NCBI GenBank assembly: GCA_023390905.1
Contig: JAEWBY010000025.1
Span: forward strand, 16,872-80,871
Length of the DNA stretch: 64,000 nucleotides
Source of the DNA: Pseudomonadota bacterium
Lineage (GTDB): Bacteria; Pseudomonadota; Gammaproteobacteria; Xanthomonadales; Xanthomonadaceae
Direction of reading: 5' to 3'
A model generated the notes under the pieces. It ran no database searches. It was not told the origin of the DNA and worked only from the letters and a program-made list of their open reading frames with translations. Within the stretch, counting starts at the first letter, position 1. Each line of letters opens with the position of its first letter. The position numbers and the translations under genes were made by a program. Positions 1 to 9,243 of the stretch are shown piece after piece.

Positions 1-268
1 TCCCCTCTCCCAGGACGTTGTCATGCGGTGTTCAGGTCGTCACGTTCGCGATCGCCTGACCTGCTGTTCCGGAGCGAAGCGCGCCGGAACGTGCGGCAAT
101 GGTAGTGTCAGGCGCACGTGCACAAATCTTCTTGCATACGTATTCATCGCTGCATTTCGCCGGTTTCCGAACAGGCTTTTCGATCTTTGCCATCGCGGCG
201 TCCACGATGACGCGCGCTGTCTCGACCGGCATTCCACGCAGCGCGGAATGAAAGCGGTTCCAGCGCGA
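1..268. other. Intergenic region left of the maltodextrin locus
   Basis: No convincing gene is visible here. The stretch lies downstream of the leftward alpha-glucosidase and contains one copy of the palindromic operator found upstream of that gene. A leftward ATG at 24 opens a frame that runs off the window after eight codons (reading MTTSWERG), with no clear ribosome binding site. An operator here would suit the promoter of a leftward gene beyond the edge. In related Xanthomonas maltodextrin loci that neighbour is a TonB-dependent receptor, but this is inference. Confidence 0.4.
131..150. promoter_or_regulatory. LacI-type operator, copy 1
   Basis: The core GCATACGTATTCATCG at 134-149 is the reverse complement of the central part of the operator at 1994-2013. 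The CG-centred near-palindrome is typical of LacI-family sites. A LacI-type gene lies in the same locus at 5365-6435, so that protein is the likely binder. The site probably controls a gene to the left of the window. Confidence 0.55.
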
Positions 269-1894
269 TTACGCGGTCTCGCTGATGCGGGCGTAGAACA
301 CGCCGCGCGCGGGCAACATCACGACGCCCTCCTGCAATGACGCGCATGGAAGACCGTGATCCTCGATGCACTGGAGTGACCAGTCTTGCGGCAGACGCCA
401 CCGCGCCGCGCCGGCAGACACGTTGAAGACGACGAGCAGACGCTGTTCATCACAGCGACGTTCGAAGGCGAGCACCGGTTCGGGTGCATCGAAGAACCGT
501 ATCCCGCCGATCCGCAGCGCCGGATGCTGCCTGCGCCATGCGAGGAAGCGGCGCACCTGGTTCAGTACGGATCCGGCATCACGCTCCTGCGCTTCGATGT
601 TGATGGCGCGATGTTCGGCCGGTATCGGCAGCCACGGCTTCGCGCTGCTGAATCCCGCATGCGACGAATCGTCCCATGGCATCGGCGTGCGGCAGCCATC
701 GCGGCCCTTGAAGTTCGGCCAGAACGTCTTGCCGTAGGGATCCTGCAGATCCGCATACGGCACGTCGGCTTCGGGAAGACCGAGTTCTTCGCCCTGATAC
801 AGGCACACCGATCCGCGCAGCGAACACACCAGCGCCACCAGTTGCGCGGCCAGCGCGGCCGACGGTTCATCACCGCCCCAGCGCGTCACCGCGCGCTGCA
901 CGTCATGGTTGGAAATCGCCCAGCACGGCCAGCCTTCGGTCATCGCCGCTTCAAGACGCTCCACCGTGCCGCGGATGTAGCCGGCACTGCTGTCATCGGT
1001 CAGCAGTTCGAAGCTGTAGCCCATGTGCAGACGTTTGCCGGTGACGTACTCGGCGGTCGTGGCCAGCGAGTCCTCGGACGAGATCTCTCCAAGCGCCGCC
1101 GCATCCGGATACCGATCCAGCAACGCGCGAAGTTCCTCGAGAAACGGCAGGTTTTCCGGTTGCGTGTTGTTGTACCAGTGATACTGGTACGCGTACGGAT
1201 TGTCCGGGCTGAAACCGCGCCCCACCCGTTGATCCTTCGGCTTGGGCGGGTTGTCACGCAGTTGCCGATCATGGAAGCAGAAGTTGATCGCATCCAGGCG
1301 CAGCCCGTCCACGCCCCGGTCGAGCCAGAAGCGCACGTTGTCGAGCGTGGCCGCCCGCACTTCGGGATGATGGAAATTCAGATCCGGCTGCGATGACAGG
1401 AAGTTGTGCAGGTAGTACTGCTCGCGTCGCGGCTCCCAGCGCCAAGCCACCCCGCCGAACAGCGACATCCAGTTATTGGGCGGCGTGCCGTCGTCCTTGG
1501 GGTCGGCCCAGACGTACCAGTCGGCCTTGGCGTTGTCCCGGCTTTCGCGGCTTTCCTTGAACCACGGATGTTCGGCCGAACAGTGGCTCAACACCTGATC
1601 GATCATCACCTTGATGCCGAGCGAATGCGCTTTCGCCAGCAGGCGGTCGAAATCCTCCAGCGTGCCGAACAGCGGATCCACATCGCGGTAATCGGCGATG
1701 TCGTAGCCGAAATCGTTCATCGGCGACTTGAAGAACGGCGAAATCCAGATCGCATCCACACCGAGGCGGGCGATGTAATCGAGCTTCCGGACGATGCCCG
1801 GCAGATCGCCGACGCCGTCGCCGTTGGTGTCCAGGAAGCTGCGCGGATAAATCTGGTAGATCACCGCGCCCCGCCACCAGTGTCTGTCTGCCAT
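269..1894 (-). CDS. Alpha-glucosidase, GH13 family
   Basis: This 541-residue cytoplasmic enzyme (no signal peptide) belongs to the GH13 oligo-1,6-glucosidase/alpha-glucosidase group and should release glucose from maltose and short maltodextrins. The N-terminal WWRGAVIYQIYPRSF segment is typical of the group. The (beta/alpha)8 motifs are intact: nucleophile D201 in DGLRLDAINF, acid/base E270 in ALGEIS and D331 in ISNHDVQR. It is transcribed divergently from the sugar transporter at 2264, and the 370-bp gap between them holds two operator copies, so induction by relief of LacI-type repression is likely. The exact glycosidic linkage preference cannot be read from the sequence. Confidence 0.93.
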   Translation of the reverse strand: MADRHWWRGAVIYQIYPRSFLDTNGDGVGDLPGIVRKLDYIARLGVDAIWISPFFKSPMNDFGYDIADYRDVDPLFGTLEDFDRLLAKAHSLGIKVMIDQVLSHCSAEHPWFKESRESRDNAKADWYVWADPKDDGTPPNNWMSLFGGVAWRWEPRREQYYLHNFLSSQPDLNFHHPEVRAATLDNVRFWLDRGVDGLRLDAINFCFHDRQLRDNPPKPKDQRVGRGFSPDNPYAYQYHWYNNTQPENLPFLEELRALLDRYPDAAALGEISSEDSLATTAEYVTGKRLHMGYSFELLTDDSSAGYIRGTVERLEAAMTEGWPCWAISNHDVQRAVTRWGGDEPSAALAAQLVALVCSLRGSVCLYQGEELGLPEADVPYADLQDPYGKTFWPNFKGRDGCRTPMPWDDSSHAGFSSAKPWLPIPAEHRAINIEAQERDAGSVLNQVRRFLAWRRQHPALRIGGIRFFDAPEPVLAFERRCDEQRLLVVFNVSAGAARWRLPQDWSLQCIEDHGLPCASLQEGVVMLPARGVFYARISETA

Positions 1895-1993
1895 CGTGTC
1901 CCCGGATCAGAATGCGCGCGGCCCTCGGGCCGCCGAATGGGCGACACGATGCCACGTCCGCATGGCCGCATGCCCGGGTGCGGCGACCGGCAT

Positions 1994-2013
1994 GGATGAA
2001 TACGTATGCATCC
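1994..2013. promoter_or_regulatory. LacI-type operator, copy 2
   Basis: GGATGAATACGTATGCATCC is a 20-bp palindrome broken at only one symmetric pair (A/G at positions 6 and 15). The CG centre and symmetric half sites are typical of LacI-family operators. It lies about 100 bp upstream of the glucosidase start and about 250 bp upstream of the transporter start. Confidence 0.7.
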
Positions 2014-2040
2014 AACGGCGCAGGCACGCGGCGCCGCCGT

Positions 2041-2060
2041 GATTGCATTCGTATGCATCC
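2041..2060. promoter_or_regulatory. LacI-type operator, copy 3
   Basis: GATTGCATTCGTATGCATCC matches the operator at 1994-2013 at 15 of 20 positions, with the right half (CGTATGCATCC) identical. Its centre is 47 bp from that of the stronger copy, compatible with cooperative binding, though looping is only an inference. Confidence 0.55.
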
Positions 2061-2263
2061 GCAAGCCACGCGCGCACCACAGCGCTGTTTTCAAGGGATT
2101 TCTGACGATTCCGCGCCTGCTTCACGGCGATCGGGCCGGCGGGCTGTGCGCCCGCAATCCTGTTTGCGGTGCAGCATGGAATCGGCGCGCCGGCGCTGCA
2201 AGATGCGTGCACCGCCATCGCGCACTCCGCGCGATGCCTCCGTACCGATCCGGGAATCACCGC

Positions 2264-3655
2264 ATGCCTGCAAAGCCTCGCCTGTCGTTCTGGCAGATCT
2301 GGAACATGTCGTTCGGATTTCTCGGCATCCAGTTCGGGTTCGCGCTGCAGGGCGGTTTCATGTCGCGGATCTTCCAGACACTCGGCGCCGACAAGGATGC
2401 GCTGCCGCTGCTGTGGATCGCCGCGCCGCTGACCGGTCTGCTGGTGCAGCCGATCACCGGGTGGTTCAGCGATCGCACCTGGCATCCGACGCTGGGCCGT
2501 CGGCGTCCGTATTTCCTCGCCGGCGCGGTGCTCAGTTCGATTGCGCTGGTGGCGATGCCGCATTCGCCGACGCTGTGGGTCGCGGCGGGCCTGCTGTGGG
2601 TGCTCGATGCCTCGATCAACATCAGCATGGAGCCGTTCCGCGCCTTGGTCGCCGACACGTTGCCGGAAAGCCAGCGCTCCTACGGCTTCGTGCTGCAGAC
2701 CTTGATCATCGGCATCGGCACATGGGTGGCGAGCAGCCTGCCCTGGTTCGTGGCGCAGCTCGGCGTGCCGAATGAAGCCGGCCCCGGCGTGGTGCCGCCG
2801 TCGGTGCAGGTGGCATTTTCGATTGGCGCATTCGTGTTCCTGGCGAGCATTCTCGTCACGGTGCTCACGACGCGCGAATATCCTCCGGACGATCCCGAAC
2901 AGTTCCGCCGTGCGCGTTCGGCCGGCGGCAGCTTCCTCACCGAGATCGCACACCACGTGGTACACATGCCGGTGCAGATGCGCCGGCTCGGTGCGGTCCA
3001 GTTCTTCAGTTGGCTGGCGTTCTTCGCGATGTGGAGCATGGCCACGCCGGGATTGACCGAACATGTTTTCCACGCGCCGGCGCCGGATCCCGCGCAGTTC
3101 GACATGGGCGTTCCGGCGCAGGCGGCGGCATTCCGCGGCGCCAATACGGCGTTCCAGAACGCGGCCGACCAGGTGGGCGCGTACATGGGCTATTACGGGC
3201 TTTCGTCCATGCTGGTGGCATTGCTGCTCAGCATGTACGCCGCGCGGCGCACGCTGAATCGCCGCGTCGTGCATTTCGGTTCGCTGATCCTCGGTGGAGC
3301 CGGCTTCCTGTCGATGTGGTGGGCGCCGCAGCCGGCCTGGCTGATTGGCTCCTTCGCACTGGTCGGCGTCGCATGGGCAAGCATCCTGTCGATGCCTTAC
3401 GCGTTGCTCTCCAGCCATGTACCGGCCGATCGCATGGGCATCTACATGGGCATCTTCAACATGTTCATCGTGATCCCGCAGATCGTCGCCGCGACGTTGC
3501 TTGGCCCCACGCTGCGCCTTCTGTTCGACAATCGCCCGATATTCGCGCTGGTGATCAGCGGCGTGAGCCTGATGCTCGCTGCGTTTTGCCTGCTGCGCGT
3601 ACAGGAGCATGCACCGTCACAGAGCGCGCTCTCCGGATTGCAGGTGAAGGGATGA
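2264..3655 (+). CDS. MFS/GPH-type sugar transporter (maltose or maltodextrin)
   Basis: This 463-residue membrane protein probably has 12 transmembrane helices and imports alpha-glucosides across the inner membrane. The loop after helix 2 reads SDRTWHPTLGRRRPYF, the GPH/sucrose-transporter form of the MFS D-x-GRR motif. The start is placed at MPAKPRLSFWQIWNMSFGFLG because the first helix follows directly; an in-frame ATG at 2234 is possible, and the frame open back to 2006 is rejected for composition. The stop overlaps the start of the next GH13 gene (ATGA), so the two are co-transcribed. The substrate is inferred from the flanking glucosidase and secreted amylase-like enzyme. Confidence 0.88.
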   Translation: MPAKPRLSFWQIWNMSFGFLGIQFGFALQGGFMSRIFQTLGADKDALPLLWIAAPLTGLLVQPITGWFSDRTWHPTLGRRRPYFLAGAVLSSIALVAMPHSPTLWVAAGLLWVLDASINISMEPFRALVADTLPESQRSYGFVLQTLIIGIGTWVASSLPWFVAQLGVPNEAGPGVVPPSVQVAFSIGAFVFLASILVTVLTTREYPPDDPEQFRRARSAGGSFLTEIAHHVVHMPVQMRRLGAVQFFSWLAFFAMWSMATPGLTEHVFHAPAPDPAQFDMGVPAQAAAFRGANTAFQNAADQVGAYMGYYGLSSMLVALLLSMYAARRTLNRRVVHFGSLILGGAGFLSMWWAPQPAWLIGSFALVGVAWASILSMPYALLSSHVPADRMGIYMGIFNMFIVIPQIVAATLLGPTLRLLFDNRPIFALVISGVSLMLAAFCLLRVQEHAPSQSALSGLQVKG

Positions 3656-5340
3656 ATGCGTCCGTGCGCATGATCGCCGCCCTTTCCGTTGCGCTTGCCG
3701 CAGCGCCGACGGCGCGTGCCGGCGATTTCCACGGCACGCTGGAACCGTTCGCCCGCGAAGCGGTGTACTTCGTACTGACCGATCGTTTCGTCAACGGCGA
3801 TCCGTCCAACGATCATCGCGATCAGGGCGGCGCGCATCGCACGTTCGATGTGCCAACACCCGGCGCGCCGGCCGGTGAGGCGGACAACGTCGGTTACCTC
3901 GGCGGCGACTTCAAGGGCATCCTCGACAACGCCGGCTACATTCGCGACATGGGCTTCACGTCAGTGTGGGTCACGCCGATCGTCGACAACCCGGATCAGG
4001 CCTTCACCGGCGGCGATCCGGTCACCTGGGGCGGCGCGTTCACCGATCGCGGCAAGACCGGCTATCACGGCTACTGGGGCATCAACTTCTACAGGCTCGA
4101 CGAACATCTGCCGAGCAGGGATCTGGACTTCGCCGGCTTCACGCGTGCGATGAAGCAGCAGCAACTGGACGTGGTGCTGGACATCGTCGCCAACCACGGT
4201 TCGCCGGCCTACACGATGCCCACGATGCAACCGCAATACGGCAAACTGTGGGACGGCGAAGGCCGCTTGATCGCCGATCACCAGAACCGCCCGCCGGCCG
4301 AACTGGATCCGGAGCACAACCCGCTCCATGCGTTCTACAACACCGGTGGCGGGCTCGCGCAGTTGTCCGATTTCAACGAGAACAATCCGCGGCTGCTCGA
4401 TTATCTGGTCGGTGCGTACGAGCACTGGATCGACCAGGGCGCAGCGGCGTTCCGCGTGGACACGATTGCCTGGATGCCGCACAGCTTCTGGAAGCATTTT
4501 GCCGACCGCATCCGCGCCCGGCATCCGGGCTTCTTCATGTTCGGCGAGAACTTCAATTACGACGCCGCGACGATCGCCGCGCATACTTGGCCACGCAACG
4601 GTGGCTACAGCGTGCTGGATTTCCCGCTCAAGGCCAAGCTGGTCGAAGTGTTCGAGAAGCCCGGCAGCGATTTCGCCACGCTCGCCGGCGCGCTTTATCT
4701 CGAGGACGGGCCTTACGCCAATCCGTACGAACTGACCACGTTCTACGACAACCACGACATGGCGCGGATGAATGCCAGCGATGAGGGCTTCATCGACGCG
4801 CACCACTGGCTGTTCACCGCGCGCGGCATCCCGGTGATCTACTACGGCTCGGAGACCGGGTTCATGCGCGGGCGCGCCGAGCATGCCGGCAACCGCAACT
4901 ACTTTGGCGCCGAAGGCATCGCGCAGGCCCGTGCGAGCCGCATCCACGCGCAACTCACGCGCATCGCGCGGTTGCGCCGGGATTCGGTCGCTCTGCAACG
5001 CGGGCTCCAGCTAAACGTGCGGCTCAAGGGTGATGAGGCCGTGTTCTACCGCGTGTTCGATCACGCGGGACAGCGGCAGACAGCCTTGGTGCTGTTGAAC
5101 AAGGGCAATCTCCCGGCGCGCATGACGGTGGGCGACTACCTGGAGCCCGGGCGCTGGCGCGATGCATTCGACGGCACGGAACAGCGCGTATCGGACGAGT
5201 TGTCGATCGACGTCCCGGCACACGGCGTTCGTGTCTTCTTTTTCGATGGCGAGTTGAAGCGCGCCGACACGCTCGCGCGGCTGCAGTCGCTGATGGATCG
5301 CAAATCGCCGTTCACGAAGGAGGCCTCCACCGGGCTTTGA
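3652..5340 (+). CDS. Secreted GH13 enzyme (alpha-amylase/CGTase-like)
   Basis: This 562-residue protein carries a signal peptide (MNASVRMIAALSVALAAAPTARA) and should act in the periplasm or outside the cell on starch-derived dextrins. GH13 motifs are intact: region I DIVANH at 177-182, nucleophile D270 in AAFRVD, acid E299 in FMFGEN, and D369 in FYDNHD. The early VYFVLTDRFVNGDPSND segment is typical of amylases and cyclodextrin glucanotransferases. No starch-binding domain is obvious at the C-terminus. ATG overlaps the transporter stop, fixing the start; the frame upstream to 3010 is a shadow of the transporter. Related genes are often called cyclomaltodextrin glucanotransferase, but amylase against transferase activity cannot be settled here. 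Confidence 0.9.
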   Translation: MNASVRMIAALSVALAAAPTARAGDFHGTLEPFAREAVYFVLTDRFVNGDPSNDHRDQGGAHRTFDVPTPGAPAGEADNVGYLGGDFKGILDNAGYIRDMGFTSVWVTPIVDNPDQAFTGGDPVTWGGAFTDRGKTGYHGYWGINFYRLDEHLPSRDLDFAGFTRAMKQQQLDVVLDIVANHGSPAYTMPTMQPQYGKLWDGEGRLIADHQNRPPAELDPEHNPLHAFYNTGGGLAQLSDFNENNPRLLDYLVGAYEHWIDQGAAAFRVDTIAWMPHSFWKHFADRIRARHPGFFMFGENFNYDAATIAAHTWPRNGGYSVLDFPLKAKLVEVFEKPGSDFATLAGALYLEDGPYANPYELTTFYDNHDMARMNASDEGFIDAHHWLFTARGIPVIYYGSETGFMRGRAEHAGNRNYFGAEGIAQARASRIHAQLTRIARLRRDSVALQRGLQLNVRLKGDEAVFYRVFDHAGQRQTALVLLNKGNLPARMTVGDYLEPGRWRDAFDGTEQRVSDELSIDVPAHGVRVFFFDGELKRADTLARLQSLMDRKSPFTKEASTGL

Positions 5341-5364
5341 TCACCCGGCGAATCGATCGCACGC

Positions 5365-6435
5365 TCAGGCGCCGGTGGAGCCGCGCAGTGCCAGCTTCAC
5401 CGGAATAGTGCGGCTTTCGACAGGTTCGCCATTGATCAGCTTCAGCAGGCTTTCGACCAGGATCTGCCCGGCGAGTTTGGTGTCCTGCTGCACGGTGGAC
5501 AGGCCCGGATTGACGAAGCCCGCCAGCGGTATGTCATCGAATCCGGCCACGGCGACATCGCGCGGCACTTGCTGGCCATGTTCGTGCAGCGCCTTCATCG
5601 CGCCGATGGCGATCAGATCGCTGGCGGCGAACACTGCATCAAAACGCGCGCCGCGACGCAGCAACTCGTGGATGGCTTCATAACCGGATTGTTCGCTGGT
5701 CACGGCATCCACCTGCAATGAAGGCTGTGCGGGGCTGCCGGCCTGTTGCAGCGCCGCCGCGTGACCGCGATAGCGTTCGAAGAATTCCGGGTAATGGTTG
5801 GAGGCGTGGCCGAGGAAGGCAATGTCGCGGCGTCCCTGCGCGATCAGGTGCGCGGTGATGTCGTAACCGCCCTGGTAGTTGTCGCAGCCGATCGAGATCC
5901 CCGGCTGGCCCGGCAGCACCGCGCCCCAGCGCACGAAATGCGTGCCCTGCTGCACCAGTTGCTCCAGCCGCGACTGCGCTTGCAGGTAATCACCGTAGCC
6001 CAGCAGGATCAGCCCGTCGGCCTTGTTGCTGTCCTCGTAATCGGCCTGCCAGTTGGTCGAGAGTTGCTGGAAGGAGATCAGCAGATCGTAGGACTGCATC
6101 GCGCAGGCGCGCGTGATCGAACCGAGCATCGACAGGAAGAATGGATTGATCTGCGAGTCGTCCGGGGTCGGATCCTCGAAGAACAGCAGCGCGATCGTGC
6201 CCGAATGCTGGCGGCGCAGGTTCGAGGCGTTCTTGTCGACCTTGTAGTTGAGCTGCGCGGCGATCGCCTGGATGCGACGGCGCGTTTCCTCATTGACCAT
6301 CGGGCTGCCGCGCAGCGCGCGCGACACCGTCGGCTGCGACACGCCGGCCAGATGGGCGATGTCGAGCGAGGTCGCCTTGCCTTTGATGGGTGCGGTCACG
6401 GAGGCTGTTTCGTCAATCGTCCAGTCACGCATCAT
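5365..6435 (-). CDS. LacI-family transcriptional regulator of the maltodextrin locus
   Basis: This is a 356-residue repressor-type protein. An N-terminal helix-turn-helix (TSLDIAHLAGVSQPTVSRAL, about 22-41) is followed by a hinge and a periplasmic-binding-protein-like effector domain that would bind a sugar. It is convergent with the secreted GH13 gene. The three CG-centred palindromes at 131-150, 1994-2013 and 2041-2060 are the likely binding sites, which would make glucosidase, transporter and amylase one regulon. The first ~20 residues before the HTH are longer than usual, so translation could start at an internal codon. The inducer (maltose or a derivative) is inferred from context. Confidence 0.9.
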   Translation of the reverse strand: MMRDWTIDETASVTAPIKGKATSLDIAHLAGVSQPTVSRALRGSPMVNEETRRRIQAIAAQLNYKVDKNASNLRRQHSGTIALLFFEDPTPDDSQINPFFLSMLGSITRACAMQSYDLLISFQQLSTNWQADYEDSNKADGLILLGYGDYLQAQSRLEQLVQQGTHFVRWGAVLPGQPGISIGCDNYQGGYDITAHLIAQGRRDIAFLGHASNHYPEFFERYRGHAAALQQAGSPAQPSLQVDAVTSEQSGYEAIHELLRRGARFDAVFAASDLIAIGAMKALHEHGQQVPRDVAVAGFDDIPLAGFVNPGLSTVQQDTKLAGQILVESLLKLINGEPVESRTIPVKLALRGSTGA

Positions 6436-6479
6436 GCCACGGCCGCCGAGCCGGCCGCCAAACGCACAGCCGGCACGGG

Positions 6480-6956
6480 TCAGGCGCCGGCAGGCAGCCG
6501 CGTGGTACCGAGCAGCGTCACGCCTTCGGCGTCGCGCACGCTGACATCGACCGTCACGCCGTGGCGCACGCTTTCGGTGACCGTGCAGAAGTCCTGGAAC
6601 TGGCCGAGGACGCGTTCGATCGAGGCATGCGCGGCCGCGGCTTCGGCCAGTTGCACCTCCACCTGCACGTGTCCGACGCGCAGGCGTCCGTGTTCGTTGC
6701 GGATCAGCTCGGTGGTCGCGGTCGTGACCAGTGGTCCGGGCGTGTTGTGGAACTTGCGCAGCGCGAACAGCAGGCTGGCCGACAGGCAGTTGGCGATCGC
6801 GGTGGTGAGCATCAGCGCGGGACTAGGGCCGCTGCCCTGCCCCAGCGGCTCGCTTTCGTCGGTGTGCAGATCGGCGATGGCGGTTCCATCGAAACTGACG
6901 CGGAACTGGAAATCCTGCTCCTGATGCAGGGTGACGCTCAACGTGGTGGTGCTCAT
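6480..6956 (-). CDS. OsmC family protein
   Basis: This 158-residue protein has the OsmC/Ohr fold. The two redox-active cysteines expected of peroxidatic members are present: C57 in ANCLSAS and C124 in DFCTVTESV. Such proteins reduce organic hydroperoxides. The start at MSTTTLSVTLHQEQDF is preferred, because upstream residues in the same frame overlap thrC. It follows thrC by 5 nt on the same strand, so it may be the last gene of the thr transcript. It fits the general OsmC group better than Ohr. The physiological substrate is unknown. Confidence 0.82.
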   Translation of the reverse strand: MSTTTLSVTLHQEQDFQFRVSFDGTAIADLHTDESEPLGQGSGPSPALMLTTAIANCLSASLLFALRKFHNTPGPLVTTATTELIRNEHGRLRVGHVQVEVQLAEAAAAHASIERVLGQFQDFCTVTESVRHGVTVDVSVRDAEGVTLLGTTRLPAGA

Positions 6957-6961
6957 GGCGT

Positions 6962-8263
6962 TCAATCGCTCCGGGCCAGTCGTTCTCGCAGCACAGCATA
7001 GTCCGGCGCGATGGGTTCGGCATGCGCGGGCCTGCGCAGCAGATCCGCCAGCGCCGGCGGCACATCGACCGTGCGCCCGATCAGCGGCTCGACCACGCTT
7101 TCGAACTTGGCCGGATGCGCGGTCGCCGCGACCGCCCAATCGCCGTCCGCGCCTTCCGCGCGCAGTTGCTCCAGCACATGGATCGCGGTGGCCGTGTGCG
7201 GGCAGAACACTTCGCCATGGCGCGCATGCCGATGCTCGATGGTGTCGCGAATCCCGGCATCGTTGACGCTGCGCGCGGTGAACGCATCGCGCAGGGCCTG
7301 ATCATCCCCGCGGAACAGCCAGCGCAGGCGTTCGAAATTGCTTGGCGCGCCCACGTCCATCGCGTTGGCGAGCGTGGCGACACTGGGCGCGGCGGCATAT
7401 TCACCGCCGTGGAAAAAATCCGGCAGCACGCGATTGGCATTGGTCGCCAGGACGATGCGCCCCAGCGGCGCGCCGAGTGCGCGCACGAGGATTGCCGCCA
7501 TCGCGTTGCCCAGGTTGCCGGTGGGAATGACGAAGTTGAGCGGCTGTCCCGTCGATGCGTGGTGCCGTGATGCGGCATCGGCGTAATAACTCATCTGCGG
7601 CAGCAGGCGGCCGAGGCTGATGCTGTTGGCCGAACTGAGCGGGACGCGCGCCTGCAGTTCGGCATCATTCAATGCGCGTTTGACCAGCGCCTGGCAATCA
7701 TCGAATGAACCGGCCACGCGCAGTGCGCTGATGTTGTCGCCGAAGCAGCCCAGTTGATGCGCCTGCCGCGGCGATACGCGGCCATCCGGATACAGCACCA
7801 CCACGCGCAGGCCCGGCTGGCGATGGAACGCGGCCGCGACCGCCGCACCGGTGTCGCCGGAGGTCGCCACCAGGATGGTCAGCGGTTGCGTGCCGCCGCG
7901 GCGCAGGCGCGCCAGACTGGCGGCAAGGAAGCGCGCGCCGAAATCCTTGAACGCGGCCGTGGGCCCATGGAACAGTTCCAGCACATGATCGCCGGGAGTG
8001 GACAGTGCTTTCAGTGGTGCCGGGAAGTTGAACGCTTCGGCGCAGATCGATGACAGATCCGCCGCCAGTGCATCGCCCTCGAAGAACGGGCGCAGCCAGG
8101 GCTCGGCGGTGGCGGCGAGTGTGGCCTGCGGCGGATGCGGTGGCACGAACGCGGCGGGCAATCGTTCGGGCACGTACAACCCGCCGTCGGGCGCGAGACC
8201 CGCGGCGATGGCGTCACTCAAGCCGACCGGCGGAGATGCGTTGCGGGTGGAAATGAAGTTCAT
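6962..8263 (-). CDS. thrC: Threonine synthase
   Basis: This 433-residue PLP enzyme converts O-phosphohomoserine to threonine, the last step of the pathway. The PLP lysine is K106 in FHGPTAAFKDFGARF, and the N-terminus MNFISTRNASPPVGLSDAI is typical of the enzyme. The start at 8263 leaves a 50-bp gap to thrB; the upstream extension of the frame lies inside thrB and is a shadow. It is the third gene of thrA-thrB-thrC and should be under the leader attenuator upstream of thrA. Confidence 0.96.
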   Translation of the reverse strand: MNFISTRNASPPVGLSDAIAAGLAPDGGLYVPERLPAAFVPPHPPQATLAATAEPWLRPFFEGDALAADLSSICAEAFNFPAPLKALSTPGDHVLELFHGPTAAFKDFGARFLAASLARLRRGGTQPLTILVATSGDTGAAVAAAFHRQPGLRVVVLYPDGRVSPRQAHQLGCFGDNISALRVAGSFDDCQALVKRALNDAELQARVPLSSANSISLGRLLPQMSYYADAASRHHASTGQPLNFVIPTGNLGNAMAAILVRALGAPLGRIVLATNANRVLPDFFHGGEYAAAPSVATLANAMDVGAPSNFERLRWLFRGDDQALRDAFTARSVNDAGIRDTIEHRHARHGEVFCPHTATAIHVLEQLRAEGADGDWAVAATAHPAKFESVVEPLIGRTVDVPPALADLLRRPAHAEPIAPDYAVLRERLARSD

Positions 8264-8313
8264 TGCGGGATTCCGGGAAGGTGGAATGAATGCGGAGGCA
8301 GCCGCACGAGCGT

Positions 8314-9243
8314 CTAGTCGATCAATCGCGCGCCGGGTGCGGCGATCGGCGAGACCCAGCCCTGGCTGGTGAAGCCGGCGTCGGCGAATGCATCCTGCAT
8401 GTGCTGCACCGCATGGGCCGCCTCCTCGCGTGTCTCGAACCACGCGAACACGCTGGGACCGGCGCCTGAAATGCTCGCGCCCATCGCGCCGGCGGACATC
8501 GCGGCCTGCTTCACCGCCGCGAAGCCTTCGATCAACGGCGCGCGACGCGGCTCCACCAGCACGTCACGCAGGCCAGCGCGCACGCGCCGTGCATCACCGT
8601 CATGACAGCCGCTGAGCACCAGCGCGAGGTTGGCGCTCTGCGCGACGAATTCCTTCAGTTCGTAGGCGCCGGCCAGCGCGGCACGCGCGCGACGTGTCTC
8701 CAGTACGGCATCCGGATGCACCAGCGCGCAATGCCACGCGGCCGGCACCGGCACGCGCACCAGATGCTCGGCGGTGGCCAGCACCAGGCCGCCGAGCAAC
8801 ATCGGCCCGAGGTTGTCGCCATGCTTGCCGCCGCTGGCGACGGCTTCGCCGACCAGCGCATGCGGGTACAACGCCTGGCTGGACAGCGGCACGTCGAGCA
8901 GTGCATTGGCCGCCACCAGTGCCGCCACGCATGACGCGGCCGACCCGCCCATGCCGGATCCGAGCGGAATGCCCTTGTCGATCTCGATTTCGAAGCCATG
9001 ATCGAGCGCGAGCGATTCGCGCAGCGAGATCAGCGCCGCACCGGCGGTGTTGGCCGCGGCTTCGCGCGGAAGATCGACGGTCGCCCCGCGAATCGCGACG
9101 ATGCGCACCTCCGGCGATTCGATGCGGTGCACGCGCACGGTATCCCCCACGCCTTCGATCACATGGCCGAGGATGTCGAAACCGACGCCGACGTTGCCCA
9201 CCGATGCGGGCGAGAATGCAGTGGCCTGTTGGCGTTGCGTCAC
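8314..9243 (-). CDS. thrB: Homoserine kinase
   Basis: This 309-residue GHMP-family kinase phosphorylates homoserine. The ATP-binding GHMP motif is PLGSGMGGSAASCVAAL, and the N-terminus AFSPASVGNVGVGFDILGH is characteristic. The start overlaps the thrA stop by 4 nt (ATGA), indicating translational coupling in the thr operon. Length is normal for the family. Confidence 0.97.
   Translation of the reverse strand: MTQRQQATAFSPASVGNVGVGFDILGHVIEGVGDTVRVHRIESPEVRIVAIRGATVDLPREAAANTAGAALISLRESLALDHGFEIEIDKGIPLGSGMGGSAASCVAALVAANALLDVPLSSQALYPHALVGEAVASGGKHGDNLGPMLLGGLVLATAEHLVRVPVPAAWHCALVHPDAVLETRRARAALAGAYELKEFVAQSANLALVLSGCHDGDARRVRAGLRDVLVEPRRAPLIEGFAAVKQAAMSAGAMGASISGAGPSVFAWFETREEAAHAVQHMQDAFADAGFTSQGWVSPIAAPGARLID

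Larger units (their letters stand above)
1895..2263. other. Divergent promoter region of the maltodextrin locus
   Basis: This gap separates the leftward glucosidase from the rightward transporter. It contains two copies of the locus operator (1994-2013 and 2041-2060). Open frames do cross it: the transporter frame extends back to 2006, but that extension is Arg/Ala-rich, unlike transporter N-termini, and is probably not translated. I cannot assign a confident -10 or -35 element. Confidence 0.6.

Noticed and set aside
1907..3610. Minus-strand open frame of 567 codons
   Set aside because: Antisense to the sugar transporter, His/Arg/Gln-rich, no ribosome site: a high-GC shadow frame.
3010..3651. 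N-terminal extension of the secreted GH13 enzyme
   Set aside because: It overlaps the transporter in another frame; the signal peptide starts at 3652.
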